Shown: piece by piece, positions 55,337 through 64,000 of the stretch
Layout: the number at the start of each line of letters is the position of its first letter
Position numbering within the stretch: the first letter of the stretch is position 1
Source: Ignavibacteria bacterium
Lineage (GTDB): Bacteria > Bacteroidota > Ignavibacteria > Kapaibacteriales > UBA4661
DNA length: 64,000 nucleotides
Assembly: GCA_014654705.1 (NCBI GenBank)
Contig: JACVZY010000090.1
Location: 124,001 to 188,000 of the forward strand
Reading direction: 5' to 3'
Notes under the pieces: generated by a model
Told to the model about the DNA's origin: nothing
The model's input: the letters and a program-made list of their open reading frames with translations, nothing else
The model's database searches: none
Translations under genes and position numbers: made by a program

Positions 55337-56098
55337 CTAAGTGCTACTTGTTTGGTCGAGAAGTTTTGTTAGCGTTGCTTGTGCTGTCGCCCGACGAGAT
55401 TGCAGTATTGGGCGCATGAGAGGCGTTGCGTGGTCGGTGAAAAAAGACAAAATTTTGAGGGTGTCCATGCACTCCACAGGCGTCGCCCCCACATTCATAG
55501 CACCTCGCAGGTGGGAGTAAAGTTGTGTGTTCCATCCCAAAACTGCCAGCACAGCCGCCACACTCAATTCACGAATCCGCGTCGGCAGCTCAGTGCGGCT
55601 CAGGGTTTTTCCATAACCTTCCAGAACCATCCAGTCGGCAAGGTCGGGACTAATGGCATGAAGATTGCGGTGCATTTTGTCGTACGCAGTCGTGTAAATT
55701 TGTTTGCACAATTCCTGACCACGATGAGAAAAAAGCTGATTGTCGAATGGTGCAGATGCCGGAGGTGCGAAACGAATCGAGCGCTCTGTGCAAACAGATA
55801 GAAGCACTGATAGACCCTCCAGAGCAGCAGGGAAGCCTGCAAAAAGATATGTTTGCAAGAGTGCTTCGTAGAAGGCGCGTGGCGTGGCGGTGTATGCAAA
55901 TCCGCTTGCAAGAATTGCTCTGAGCAAAAGCGGTTCGTTGAGAGCAGCGGCGGCGGCGGCAAGAATAACCGCCTGTTCGTGAGGAAATAAGACCTCCGAT
56001 TCTTCCAAAAGATGGTGGAGGTATTTCTCTAAATCGGCTTCCGAAGGCGTTTGTCCTGAAAAAGATGATAATTCTTGATGGTTGTGCATTTGCATCAT
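55337..56098 (-). CDS. Carboxymuconolactone decarboxylase-family protein
   Basis: The 253-residue protein contains AhpD/CMD-like helical segments (FYEALLQTYLFAGFPAALEG, RELSVAAVLAVLGWNTQLYSHLRGAMNVGATP). The CxxC redox pair of AhpD is absent, so peroxidase-partner activity is unlikely; the true activity is unknown. The frame extends to 56245, but Met codons at 56098-56089 begin the plausible soluble protein, and the upstream part is not protein-like. Confidence 0.75.
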   Translation of the reverse strand: MMQMHNHQELSSFSGQTPSEADLEKYLHHLLEESEVLFPHEQAVILAAAAAALNEPLLLRAILASGFAYTATPRAFYEALLQTYLFAGFPAALEGLSVLLSVCTERSIRFAPPASAPFDNQLFSHRGQELCKQIYTTAYDKMHRNLHAISPDLADWMVLEGYGKTLSRTELPTRIRELSVAAVLAVLGWNTQLYSHLRGAMNVGATPVECMDTLKILSFFTDHATPLMRPILQSRRATAQATLTKLLDQTSST

Positions 56099-56490
56099 AA
56101 CAGCAATTTTGTATATTGAGGGTGCAGGAAAAACTTGATAGTAATACAATCGGTATCGTCGGCAGAGTAAATATCTGCACTTGCGTAAGGGGCTTATCCA
56201 CAAGGATAGCGTATAGCACCATTCCGATTGTCCAAAACATTCCAAATCTACAAAATTTGCATGGTTTGTGTACGGAACTTTTAAGATGTTATACGGTCAT
56301 CAACAGGAAAAATTTTTTGCCAGATGCGGAAAGACTTGCTATCAGTGGCGCTCTTTCGTATTTTCGGGCAGTGTTAGCATTGTAAGTGTTCCCCCTCGTT
56401 TATTATTGACTTCCATGAAATTAGGCTTTTAATAAAAAAACTAGCAAGCAACATAATCTTGATTCACTCCATACTTCTCGCATTCGCGTT
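56099..56490. other. Intergenic region upstream of the chemoreceptor gene
   Basis: These 392 A+T-rich bases separate two divergent genes. I see no gene, RNA or convincing consensus promoter here. Confidence 0.4.
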
Positions 56491-58365
56491 ATGGTCAAAC
56501 TCATACGCTCATCTATTCGCTGGCAGATTGCTCTTGTGGCAACGCTTGCCATTGCAGTATTAACGACGTTTAACGTTGTAACGTCTTCTTTCCAGCAGCG
56601 TAAAAGCGGCTCAGAGCTGATGGAGGACGAAACAAAAGCCATCGCGCTGATTGCCTCCACTTCAGCCGTACCCGGGCTGGATTTTGACAACAGGCAGTCG
56701 GTTGCTGATGCTGTCGAAGGGGTATTGCAATTACCGAACTTTAGCTTCATCATTGTCAAGAAAAAAAGTGGTGATAGCATTTACACAAGCGGTATGGAAA
56801 AATGCCCTTCGCAATATCGTGAGCTCAAGCCACTGATTGAAAACACCGAAACTGCCTTCTCAATTGGCGGCGAAGCTATCGCTATTGTGCCGATTATGTC
56901 CAAAACAAAAGAGAAAATCGGCGAAGTGGTATTGGGTATCAATACAAAAACGATGACAGAAAGCGTCACACGGAGTGTCGGGGCACTTTCGATTATTGGT
57001 TTAGGCGGGGCAGTATTTTGCACGTTGATAATACTATTCTTCGTTCAGCGTATCGTCGCCGGTATTCATAAGCTCAGCAGTGCGGCTCAAAAAGTGAGCG
57101 AAGGCGATTTGAAGCAATCGGTCGAAAACAACTCACTCAACGAAGTGGGCGACCTCAGCCGTGCGTTCAATATCATGGTGGGGCGTATTCGGCAGTCGCA
57201 AGAAGAGACCTATTTGCTCTTGCAACAAACTGCCGAGCAGAATGAAAAAATTGAAGAGGCTGCAAAAAATGCTCACGAGGAGCAAGAATATCTCAAGCAT
57301 CAGGTAAGCCGTATCTCTATTGTGCTGGAGGCAATGTATAACAACGACCTGAGCCATCAGCTCGATGTTCACCGCGATGATGACGTGGGTAAACTTGTCT
57401 CGGTACTGAATACAACCATTCTCGGTTTGCGGCGTATGATTGCCCAGATTGGCGCTACCTCAAGCCGCGTAGCACGCTCGTTTGAGCAGATTGCCAACGC
57501 ATCTGGCGAAATGGCTGACCGCAGCGTCCAGCAAGCTCGCCAAACAGACGAAGTTGTTTCTTCGATTGAGCAAATGACAGCCACTATCAACGAAACAGCA
57601 CAAAATATTAACAAGACAACACAGCTTGCGAACGATACGATTAAAATTGCGAAGAGTGGTCAAGAAACCGTAATTGGTACAGTGGAAGGTATGCGCCGTA
57701 TCGCAGAAATCGTAACCGAAACGACGCAAATGATTGACAAACTTGGAACATCATCAGCGCAAATTGGCGAAATTGTACAGGTCATTGAAGAGATTGCTGA
57801 TCAAACAAACCTTCTGGCACTCAATGCCGCTATTGAGGCTGCCCGTGCAGGCGAGGCAGGACGAGGCTTTGCGGTTGTTGCCGATGAAGTACGGAAACTT
57901 GCCGAGCGCACCCAAAAGGCAACGAAAGAAATTAGCAAGACCATCCGCACGATTCAGCAAGATACCTCCACTGCGGTGGAAGCCGCACAATCGGGCGCGG
58001 AACAGGTTCGTTCCGGTATTGATCTTGCCGAGAATGCCGGTAAAGCTCTCGAAACTATCGTTTCTAGTATTCGCAAAGTGGGCGACATGATTTACCAAGT
58101 AGCTGCTGCTGCTGAGGAGCAGTCCGTAACGGCAGAGCATATCAGCCGCAACATTGACGCTATCTCGCAGGTTACCAATACCAATCTCCAAATCGTACAG
58201 AACGTCGCAAAAGACACCCGCGAACTCAGCGGTGAAGTGGGCGATATGCTGGGCACAATTGAGCAATTCTACCTTGGTGAAGATATGCACGCAACAAATT
58301 ATCAAGGCACAACGCATTTACAAAGCGCTCAGTCGAAACTGCTCGGGCAGAAAAAATCGACATAA
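56491..58365 (+). CDS. Methyl-accepting chemotaxis protein
   Basis: The 624-residue chemoreceptor has a first membrane helix (about 10-30), a small periplasmic domain of about 130 residues, a second helix ([21 protein letters not shown]), a HAMP domain (about 188-240), a coiled coil, a second HAMP-like region (about 290-340) and a signalling domain with the conserved tip [20 protein letters not shown]. The stimulus is unknown. No che genes are nearby. A terminator follows at 58391. Confidence 0.93.
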   Translation: MVKLIRSSIRWQIALVATLAIAVLTTFNVVTSSFQQRKSGSELMEDETKAIALIASTSAVPGLDFDNRQSVADAVEGVLQLPNFSFIIVKKKSGDSIYTSGMEKCPSQYRELKPLIENTETAFSIGGEAIAIVPIMSKTKEKIGEVVLGINTKTMTESVTRSVGALSIIGLGGAVFCTLIILFFVQRIVAGIHKLSSAAQKVSEGDLKQSVENNSLNEVGDLSRAFNIMVGRIRQSQEETYLLLQQTAEQNEKIEEAAKNAHEEQEYLKHQVSRISIVLEAMYNNDLSHQLDVHRDDDVGKLVSVLNTTILGLRRMIAQIGATSSRVARSFEQIANASGEMADRSVQQARQTDEVVSSIEQMTATINETAQNINKTTQLANDTIKIAKSGQETVIGTVEGMRRIAEIVTETTQMIDKLGTSSAQIGEIVQVIEEIADQTNLLALNAAIEAARAGEAGRGFAVVADEVRKLAERTQKATKEISKTIRTIQQDTSTAVEAAQSGAEQVRSGIDLAENAGKALETIVSSIRKVGDMIYQVAAAAEEQSVTAEHISRNIDAISQVTNTNLQIVQNVAKDTRELSGEVGDMLGTIEQFYLGEDMHATNYQGTTHLQSAQSKLLGQKKST

Positions 58366-58390
58366 GGAAGAACCGCACGACATTATACAT

Positions 58391-58434
58391 AAATCCGCTT
58401 CGATAGCTTTACGGCATTGAGGCGGATTTTTTTT
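58391..58434 (+). terminator. Intrinsic terminator of the chemoreceptor gene
   Basis: AAATCCGCTTC (58391-58401) pairs with GAGGCGGATTT (58419-58429), including one G.U pair, followed by five T. The flippase gene on the other strand ends inside it, at 58409. Confidence 0.82.
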
Positions 58435-59725
58435 GGGGCAGCAAGATCAAACTTTTTACGCCATAGACCACCACCAAGATTATTTCCATTCCTACTGATG
58501 CAAACGCAGCCTTATATGCCGTGTCCACGGGAAACAGCACACACATCCCTGCAAAGACGCAGAGCGCCATTGCTAGTGTGCCATTAACAAAGTGTTCTGC
58601 CTTGTGAGCAAGGAGGTAGGGTTCAAGAATATTGACCAACGTCTGTAAAAGAAAAAGCCACGCGATAACACGCAAAAGTGGCATCAAATGGGCAAAGCGC
58701 TCTCCATAAATTAACCAGATAAGTCCACCAGCGCAAACATACAAAGCAGCGCTTCCTATTGCACCGATACAACCACCCAGCAAAAGCGCCTTCCGTAGTG
58801 TTTCAGGCTGTGGAGAGCGTACAAAACGAGGAAGCAAGACGTTAAAAAGAGCACCGGGCAAAATGCGTAGAGCAATGGTGAACCGTGCGACGGCACTGAA
58901 ATATCCCACTTCTATTTGTGTGGCAAGCAATGTCAGTGCGTAGATGCCGACACGTGACTGCACAACGCTCAAAGCCTGCATCATCACGAAGACCAAATGC
59001 TCCATGGACAAAGGAATGACACCATAGAAAATACTACTTGAAGGCGGGGCAGGACGTTCTTCGGACGTATGTCTGTTTTCATGCTGCAGATAGCGCATAA
59101 AGACAATACTTTTTAATGCTTCTCCGGCGATAAGGCAGGCAACGACAGCGCTTACAACCAAGCTAGGAGAGATTGCGAATGAAATGACGAGAGGTGCAGC
59201 GAGAAGACCTACCGCAAGCAAGTGCGATACGAAAGTCAGACTGTTTTCGACTCGTGCAATGATGCCAAAATGCTGCAAACCACGGAGTGCGTGGGAATAG
59301 GTCATTGCCAAAGCACGTACTAACGCCCAAACGCCATAAAGCAATACCGGTAGAGCAAGATAGGGTAGGCTTTGTGGTGCAGCTGTATTTCTATGAACTA
59401 ACATAAAAACACCATAGCCACCAGCAAGAACCGATGTTGCAAGAAGCCAGAGACGTGTTTTGGCGCGTTGTGCTGCCCCAATGTAGCTGGAAACATCATC
59501 GGGAGTTTGGCTGACAAGGAGAGGCAATCGTGTTTCGTAGCCCCAGTCAATAATGGCAAGAAGGAGAAGTCCAAAAGAAGAAGCGGTAGCAAAGATGCCG
59601 AGTGCCTCGGCGCCCACAATGCGAGCCATTGCTATCGGGAGCAGCGTTCCGCCCACAACCGTACCCGCATGAACAGAGAGAAGGGCAAGAAAGGACTGGA
59701 CGAAATGCGACCGAAATATTTTCAC
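58409..59725 (-). CDS. Polysaccharide-type flippase (Wzx-like, MOP superfamily)
   Basis: The 438-residue protein has about 12 membrane segments and begins FVQSFLALLSVHAGTVVGG, with GAEALGIFATASSFGLLLLA, the start pattern of RfbX/Wzx flippases. Later parts include ARFTIALRILPGALFNVLLP, typical of the family. It probably moves lipid-linked glycans across the inner membrane. No glycosyltransferase genes are nearby, so the substrate is unknown. It follows the leucine-rich-repeat gene by 18 bases and is likely co-transcribed with it. Confidence 0.83.
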   Translation of the reverse strand: MKIFRSHFVQSFLALLSVHAGTVVGGTLLPIAMARIVGAEALGIFATASSFGLLLLAIIDWGYETRLPLLVSQTPDDVSSYIGAAQRAKTRLWLLATSVLAGGYGVFMLVHRNTAAPQSLPYLALPVLLYGVWALVRALAMTYSHALRGLQHFGIIARVENSLTFVSHLLAVGLLAAPLVISFAISPSLVVSAVVACLIAGEALKSIVFMRYLQHENRHTSEERPAPPSSSIFYGVIPLSMEHLVFVMMQALSVVQSRVGIYALTLLATQIEVGYFSAVARFTIALRILPGALFNVLLPRFVRSPQPETLRKALLLGGCIGAIGSAALYVCAGGLIWLIYGERFAHLMPLLRVIAWLFLLQTLVNILEPYLLAHKAEHFVNGTLAMALCVFAGMCVLFPVDTAYKAAFASVGMEIILVVVYGVKSLILLPQKKSASMP

Positions 59726-59743
59726 GGGAGAGAATGATACACG

Positions 59744-61135
59744 TTAGTCCGTGCCAACGAGATTGGGAAATTTCGATGCCAAGCGCTGCTTCTCCACTGC
59801 GGAAAGCGGGTTCGCAGAAATTTCAAGAGAACGGAGTTGCACAAGACTGACAATTTCTTCCGGAAGCGTTGTGAGTTTGTTTCCATTGAGCAACAGAGTT
59901 TGCAAATCAGTCAGTCTGCCAATATCGGACGGCAAAGCCGCTATCTGATTCCCACTCAGTGATAAAATTTGCAAACGCCCCATTTCGCCGAGTTCAGATG
60001 GAAGGGAAGTGATTTGATTGTCGCTCAAGTTAAGATTTTGAACATTGGTTAAGTACCGAACAGCATCGGGTAGGCGCTTGAGTTTGTTGCTACTCAGGTC
60101 GAGTGTTTGAAGATTGGACAGCAAGCAAGTATTGCTGTCGAGTGTGGTAAGCTGATTGCCGGTGAGAATGAGCGTGCGAAGGCGGGTCAAATCTTTCATC
60201 TCTGCCGGTAAAGCATTTATTTGATTAAAGCCGAGTGCCAGCATTTGGAGGCTTTCGCATCCGCCAATACTATGCGGCAGGCTGGAGAGCTTGTTTACGC
60301 TTGCTTCCAGGCGTTCCAAGCGCTTGAGAGAGCCGATTTCGTGTGGAAGAGTAGTCAGTTTATTATTGACCACATCTACAATACGCAGATTTTCGAGCAG
60401 TACGATGTCCTCAGGCAATGCAGAAATTTTGTTCCCCACGACCTGCAAAAACTCCAACTTTGCGCATTTGCCAAGCGGCGGAAGTGCTGTCAGGTAGTTA
60501 TAGTTAGCGGCAAGAGTGGTGAGATTGGTGAGATTCCCAATCTGCTGCGGAAAAGCTGGAAGACGATTATTGTTGACATCCAACACACGGAGATTACTCA
60601 ATGCACCAATTTCGGGTGGTAGTGATGTAAGTTGATTGGACATAAGCACAAGTCTGGTAAGCTGCAGGAGCATACCGATTTCCGACGGCAGCGCAGTGAG
60701 CTTGTTGTGCGTAACGTGGAGCGTATTGAGGAGCAATAAATTACCGATTTGCTTTGGCAACGACGTAAGCTGATTGTTGCTGAGGTTGAGATATTGCAAA
60801 TTTCCAAAATTCCCTATTTGCGGCGGGAGCGCTGTTATCTCGTTATTGCCCAAGTCCAATACTTGCAAGTTCCGCATTTGTGCAATTTCAAGTGGAAACG
60901 CTTTCAACTTGCGGAAACTCAGATTTAATTTATAGACTTTACTCGGTTCTTTTGCCGCTTCTCTCAGGGAGTAATATGTCTTCTGTCCTGCAAGAGCAAT
61001 CGAATCAAGCACGATTCCTTGTGCTACACCAATAGTTACAAGTTGCTGATTTGGAGCTTGGGCTAGAGCCTTCACTCCACTACAAGCGCAGAGCACAAAG
61101 AAGGGTAGCGCGAAGAAACGAAGAATGTACATCAT
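59744..61135 (-). CDS. Exported leucine-rich-repeat protein
   Basis: The 463-residue protein begins with a signal peptide (FFALPFFVLCACSGVKALAQ; the Cys residues also allow a lipoprotein reading). From about residue 70 to the end it consists of 16-17 leucine-rich repeats of 23 residues with the bacterial-type consensus LxxLPxxIGxLxxLxxLxLxxN (LTALPSEIGMLLQLTRLVLM). Such solenoids bind proteins or glycans; the partner is unknown. The frame opens at 61222, but the Met pair at 61135/61132 starts the signal peptide. Confidence 0.88.
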   Translation of the reverse strand: MMYILRFFALPFFVLCACSGVKALAQAPNQQLVTIGVAQGIVLDSIALAGQKTYYSLREAAKEPSKVYKLNLSFRKLKAFPLEIAQMRNLQVLDLGNNEITALPPQIGNFGNLQYLNLSNNQLTSLPKQIGNLLLLNTLHVTHNKLTALPSEIGMLLQLTRLVLMSNQLTSLPPEIGALSNLRVLDVNNNRLPAFPQQIGNLTNLTTLAANYNYLTALPPLGKCAKLEFLQVVGNKISALPEDIVLLENLRIVDVVNNKLTTLPHEIGSLKRLERLEASVNKLSSLPHSIGGCESLQMLALGFNQINALPAEMKDLTRLRTLILTGNQLTTLDSNTCLLSNLQTLDLSSNKLKRLPDAVRYLTNVQNLNLSDNQITSLPSELGEMGRLQILSLSGNQIAALPSDIGRLTDLQTLLLNGNKLTTLPEEIVSLVQLRSLEISANPLSAVEKQRLASKFPNLVGTD

Positions 61136-61345
61136 CAAGGAGCAGAATTGTGGAGAAGAAGCGCCATTAGTCACGAATAGGCAGCGACGTTGTGAAACAA
61201 AAACGGATGAGAGGTGTTGCACAGTTTACACATTTCATAGGTTCTATCCAAATATGAAATTTATCAAGAGCGAAATTCCGCTTGTAGCGAAAAACCATAC
61301 TATAGATTTTAAGCTACTACGAATTCTACCGAAGCAAGGGGAAAC

Positions 61346-61393
61346 AAAAACTGTGCGCTGCTCACGTCAATTGGACGGATGAACAACGCACAG
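61346..61393 (-). terminator. Intrinsic terminator of rplU-rpmA
   Basis: On the minus strand CTGTGCGTTG (61393-61384) pairs with CAGCGCACAG (61360-61351), ten pairs including one U.G, followed by five T (61350-61346). It lies 28 bases after the rpmA stop codon. Confidence 0.75.
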
Positions 61394-61420
61394 GTTTAAT
61401 CAAGACTGGAAAACGTAAAT

Positions 61421-61678
61421 TTATGCTTCCGAAAGAATCGAAATAACACGTTTACCGTCACGTTTGCGGCTGAAGTGCACAAAGCCGTCCGAAAGCGCAA
61501 AGAGCGTATAGTCTCTGCCAACGCCGACGTTCAATCCCGGATGCGTAGCCGTGCCACGTTGACGGATAAGAATGTTGCCGGCAATAACTGCTTCGCCGCC
61601 GAATTTTTTTACGCCCAAACGCTGGGCATTAGAATCGCGTCCGTTTTTCGTAGAGCCGGCGCCTTTTTTGTGTGCCAT
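61421..61678 (-). CDS. rpmA: 50S ribosomal protein L27
   Basis: L27 reaches the peptidyl-transferase centre of the large ribosomal subunit. The 85-residue product begins [17 protein letters not shown] and continues with [14 protein letters not shown], the highly conserved family start; there is no N-terminal extension needing cleavage, unlike in Firmicutes. It follows rplU by 43 bases. Confidence 0.97.
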   Translation of the reverse strand: MAHKKGAGSTKNGRDSNAQRLGVKKFGGEAVIAGNILIRQRGTATHPGLNVGVGRDYTLFALSDGFVHFSRKRDGKRVISILSEA

Positions 61679-61721
61679 GACAGAATATTCCTTTCTGGTG
61701 AATCGAAGTTTGGGATGGTGA

Positions 61722-62033
61722 TTACGCTACGGCGATAGCGCCGATTTGAATTTGCGTGAAGTGCTGACGGTGACCGTTTTTCTTGCGGTAGCCTTTGCGG
61801 CGTTTTTTGTGGAAGACCACAACTTTTTCGGCTTTGCCGTGCGCCAGAATGGTTGCCGTCACCGAACCGCTCAGGGTCGGAGCGCCAATGCGGACATTCG
61901 CACCTTCGCCAGCAGCAAGGATATTGGTCAAAGAGATAGCGGAGCCAACTTCTGCATCCATTTTCGGGACAGTCAGTTTGTCCGACGGCTGTACGCGGTA
62001 TTGAAAGCCCGCGATTTCTACAACAGCAAACAT
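61722..62033 (-). CDS. rplU: 50S ribosomal protein L21
   Basis: L21 is a large-subunit protein binding 23S rRNA. The 103-residue product starts [20 protein letters not shown] and has the C-terminal signature [19 protein letters not shown]. The frame extends to 62117, but the ATG at 62033 is the family start, with GGGGAGGA eight bases upstream. It forms an operon with rpmA; obgE, often next, is 30 kb away. Confidence 0.96.
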   Translation of the reverse strand: MFAVVEIAGFQYRVQPSDKLTVPKMDAEVGSAISLTNILAAGEGANVRIGAPTLSGSVTATILAHGKAEKVVVFHKKRRKGYRKKNGHRQHFTQIQIGAIAVA

Positions 62034-62114
62034 GATTTGGGGAGGATAAAGTGAGAAAATACTTGAGGTTATGCTAGTTTTGTGTCTGCACGGAAATTTT
62101 CGTGTACAGAACTG

Positions 62115-62146
62115 CAAAGTTAGAACTTTTCTTTCGTTCTACCAAA
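62115..62146 (-). promoter_or_regulatory. Bacteroidota-type promoter of rplU-rpmA
   Basis: On the minus strand TTTG (62146-62143) and TAACTTTG (62122-62115) are 20 bases apart, matching TTTG-N19/20-TAnnTTTG. The predicted leader is about 75-80 bases and includes the imperfect palindrome CACGGAAATTTTCGTG (62090-62105). Confidence 0.7.
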
Positions 62147-62225
62147 ATTTTTTCGTGTAAATTTGTACATCACATCACCGTCATAATTGTTACTAACGCA
62201 CCACCACGCAATACTACCACGCACT

Positions 62226-63554
62226 ATGGAATCTCTCATCGTATTCTGGTTTCGCCGCGACCTGCGCCTGAGCGATAATGCCGGATTGTATCATGCTCTC
62301 AAAACAGCCAGTGCGCAAGGTGCTCGCGTACTGCCGCTCTTTATTTTTGACCGTACTATTTTGGATGAACTTCCTAGTAAACGCGACCGACGTGTGGAAT
62401 TTATCCATCATGCCCTAACAGATGTGCAGCAGGAACTCCAAACGCACCATTCCTCGCTTATGGTTCGGTACGGCTTCCCGATTGAGGTCTGGGAGCAACT
62501 TTTGCGGGAATATCGCATACAAGCAGTTTTTACAAATCACGACTACGAACCATATTCCACGCGCCGCGACGAAGCCGTTGGCAAACTTCTTGCCGTGCAC
62601 GGGGTAGAATTCCGAACCTTCAAAGATACGGTGATTTTTGAGAAAAATGAGGTGCTTACTGGTGATGACCGCCCCTATACTGTTTTTACGCCATACAGTC
62701 GTAAGTGGAAAGCGCAACTCGCTGATAGTCACACAAGGTCATATCCGGTGAATGAGTACAGAACTGCCTTCTGGCAGCCATTGGAAAATTATTCCATTCC
62801 AACACTCCAAGAAATGGGCTTTGAGCCGACGGGCGAAGCGTTCCCACCAAAAGAAGCCCGCACAGATATTATTCGCACGTATCACCAAACACGCGATTTC
62901 CCTGCACAGCGGGGGACGACGCGTCTTTCGGTGCATCTACGCTTCGGTACGGTGAGCATTCGTGAATTGGTGCGGACGGCGTTGGAACTGAATGAAATGT
63001 GGCTCAATGAGCTAATTTGGCGGGATTTTTACGTACAAATTCTCTGGCACTTTCCTCACATAGAGCATCGGTCATTTAAGCCTGCCTACGACAATATCCC
63101 GTGGCGGCAGGATGAAGCGGACTTTAAGCGATGGTGCGAGGGGAAAACGGGGTATCCGATTGTGGATGCTGGTATGCGCGAGCTAAATGCAACGGGCTAT
63201 ATGCACAACCGCGTTCGGATGATTGTCTCGTCATTTCTGACAAAACATCTTCTGTTGGATTGGCGTTGGGGCGAACGGTATTTTGCCCACCAGCTCCTCG
63301 ACTTTGACCTTGCGGCGAATAATGGCGGGTGGCAGTGGTCTGCCGGAACAGGTTGCGACGCTGCACCGTATTTCCGTATTTTTAATCCCACTTCGCAGAC
63401 AGAGAAATTTGACCCCAAACTGGAATACATCAAGCGCTGGGTGCCGGAATTAAGTTCGTTTGACTATCCACCGCCGATGGTTGACCACAAATTTGCCCGC
63501 GAGCGGGCGCTTGCTACCTACAAGCAAGCTTTGAAATCGTCAGGAGATGAGTAA
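62226..63554 (+). CDS. phrB: Deoxyribodipyrimidine photolyase (class I)
   Basis: This FAD enzyme repairs UV-made cyclobutane pyrimidine dimers using light. The 442-residue product starts with the photolyase domain IVFWFRRDLRLSDNAGLYHA; the FAD-binding half shows LNELIWRDFYVQILW, GKTGYPIVDAGMRELNATGY, MHNRVRMIVSSFLTKHLL and WQWSAGTGCDAAPYFRIFNP. The ATG at 62226 is chosen. TAAATTTG (62158-62165) upstream fits a -7 box. A cryptochrome cannot be fully excluded, but the motifs favour photolyase. Confidence 0.92.
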   Translation: MESLIVFWFRRDLRLSDNAGLYHALKTASAQGARVLPLFIFDRTILDELPSKRDRRVEFIHHALTDVQQELQTHHSSLMVRYGFPIEVWEQLLREYRIQAVFTNHDYEPYSTRRDEAVGKLLAVHGVEFRTFKDTVIFEKNEVLTGDDRPYTVFTPYSRKWKAQLADSHTRSYPVNEYRTAFWQPLENYSIPTLQEMGFEPTGEAFPPKEARTDIIRTYHQTRDFPAQRGTTRLSVHLRFGTVSIRELVRTALELNEMWLNELIWRDFYVQILWHFPHIEHRSFKPAYDNIPWRQDEADFKRWCEGKTGYPIVDAGMRELNATGYMHNRVRMIVSSFLTKHLLLDWRWGERYFAHQLLDFDLAANNGGWQWSAGTGCDAAPYFRIFNPTSQTEKFDPKLEYIKRWVPELSSFDYPPPMVDHKFARERALATYKQALKSSGDE

Positions 63555-63746
63555 AAGTCCAGCCTATCAAGATGTTGCTGCCTTTGCCGTCTTCGGGGTG
63601 AGTTTATGTATAGGGTGTTTTGCCCACACCTTTCTTGAAATGTAAATGCACAATTCTTCACCTCAACGATATTCAAACTTTTTCACGGAATGTTCGTATC
63701 TTACGGTGTACACGATATTTTTATTCACAACGGCTTTTGTGTCCTT

Positions 63747-64000
63747 ATGAACACCACGTCTAATGCGCTTTGCAAACACTACGGCGCTTTTCTTGCGGTT
63801 CTTTTCCTGTGCGCTTTTCAGGTCTTTGCGCCTGTGCTCTTGGCTCAACCCGGCACCGAAGAGCGTAAACTCCGCATGGCTGAATCCTACGAACAAAGCG
63901 GCGATATCCGAAGTGCCTCCCGAATCTATCAAGAGCTTTACGAAGCCAACAAAGCACAGCAAACATACTTCGATGGTGTTGTGCGGACGCTCACGGCGCT
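63747..64000 (+). CDS. Exported TPR-type protein, 5' part (runs off the window)
   Basis: From the ATG at 63747 the frame is open to the window end, giving 84 residues. A signal peptide is clear (FLAVLFLCAFQVFAPVLLAQ), then KLRMAESYEQSGDIRSASRI and YQELYEANKAQQTYFDGVVR, a TPR-like helix pair. Its full length and function lie outside the window. Confidence 0.75.
   Translation, partial: MNTTSNALCKHYGAFLAVLFLCAFQVFAPVLLAQPGTEERKLRMAESYEQSGDIRSASRIYQELYEANKAQQTYFDGVVRTLTA

Overview
The window looks like chromosomal DNA of a Gram-negative member of the Bacteroidota/Chlorobiota (FCB) branch, probably near Kapabacteria/Ignavibacteria rather than Bacteroidia. This is inferred from: many secreted proteins with type IX secretion (T9SS) type A C-terminal sorting domains; a Bacteroidota-style LpxH; a propeller-domain histidine kinase; AsmA and OmpA-family envelope proteins; and promoters of the Bacteroidota form TTTG-N19/20-TAnnTTTG (seen before tRNA-Val, hppA, rplU and a putative obgE leader). 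Shine-Dalgarno sequences are mostly absent. No insertion sequence, prophage, CRISPR array or rRNA operon was seen. There is one tRNA gene, tRNA-Val(GAC).

Layout. 1-4.7 kb: a truncated surface protein and two paralogous outer-membrane barrels, one fused to two OmpA domains. 4.9-9.5 kb: an AddB-like recombination nuclease convergent with a methyltransferase. 9.8-10.5 kb: a PIN toxin-antitoxin pair. 10.6-16.6 kb: EamA exporter, terC-lpxH, a fatty-acid-hydroxylase-like membrane enzyme, a lone nuoC, a thioredoxin-like protein and menA. 16.7-19.8 kb: two IPT/TIG T9SS proteins followed by rnhA. 19.9-27.4 kb: a TPR protein with a MalG-type permease, fbp, and a very large propeller histidine kinase. 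27.6-35.8 kb: AsmA-like protein, a small membrane protein, obgE with a long structured leader, mutL with an Ogg2-type glycosylase gene, and a second PIN module. 35.9-45.2 kb: an accessory region of exported proteins, tandem T9SS duplicates, gene remnants and a deacetylase-like lipoprotein. 45.7-48.1 kb: tRNA-Val and the membrane pyrophosphatase hppA share a divergent promoter region. 48.2-55.3 kb: a third IPT protein, then a translationally coupled pair: a 1457-residue surface protein with a dockerin-like C terminus and a T9SS-anchored partner. 55.3-64 kb: CMD-family protein, chemoreceptor, flippase, leucine-rich-repeat protein, rplU-rpmA, photolyase, and the start of an exported TPR protein.

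Themes. Core genes (rplU-rpmA, obgE, mutL, fbp, nuoC, menA, lpxH, hppA, rnhA) alternate with exported surface proteins. The exported genes show recent duplication, near-identical 3' ends, AT-rich variable centres, truncations and remnants. DNA repair is well represented (AddB-like nuclease, MutL, Ogg2-type glycosylase, photolyase). The most interesting candidates are the dockerin-like/T9SS gene pair, the attenuator-like obgE leader, the ChW-trefoil-CAP secreted protein, and an FVI-type small repeat expressed inside the AddB-like protein. Function calls rest on reading motifs by eye; no database search was run.
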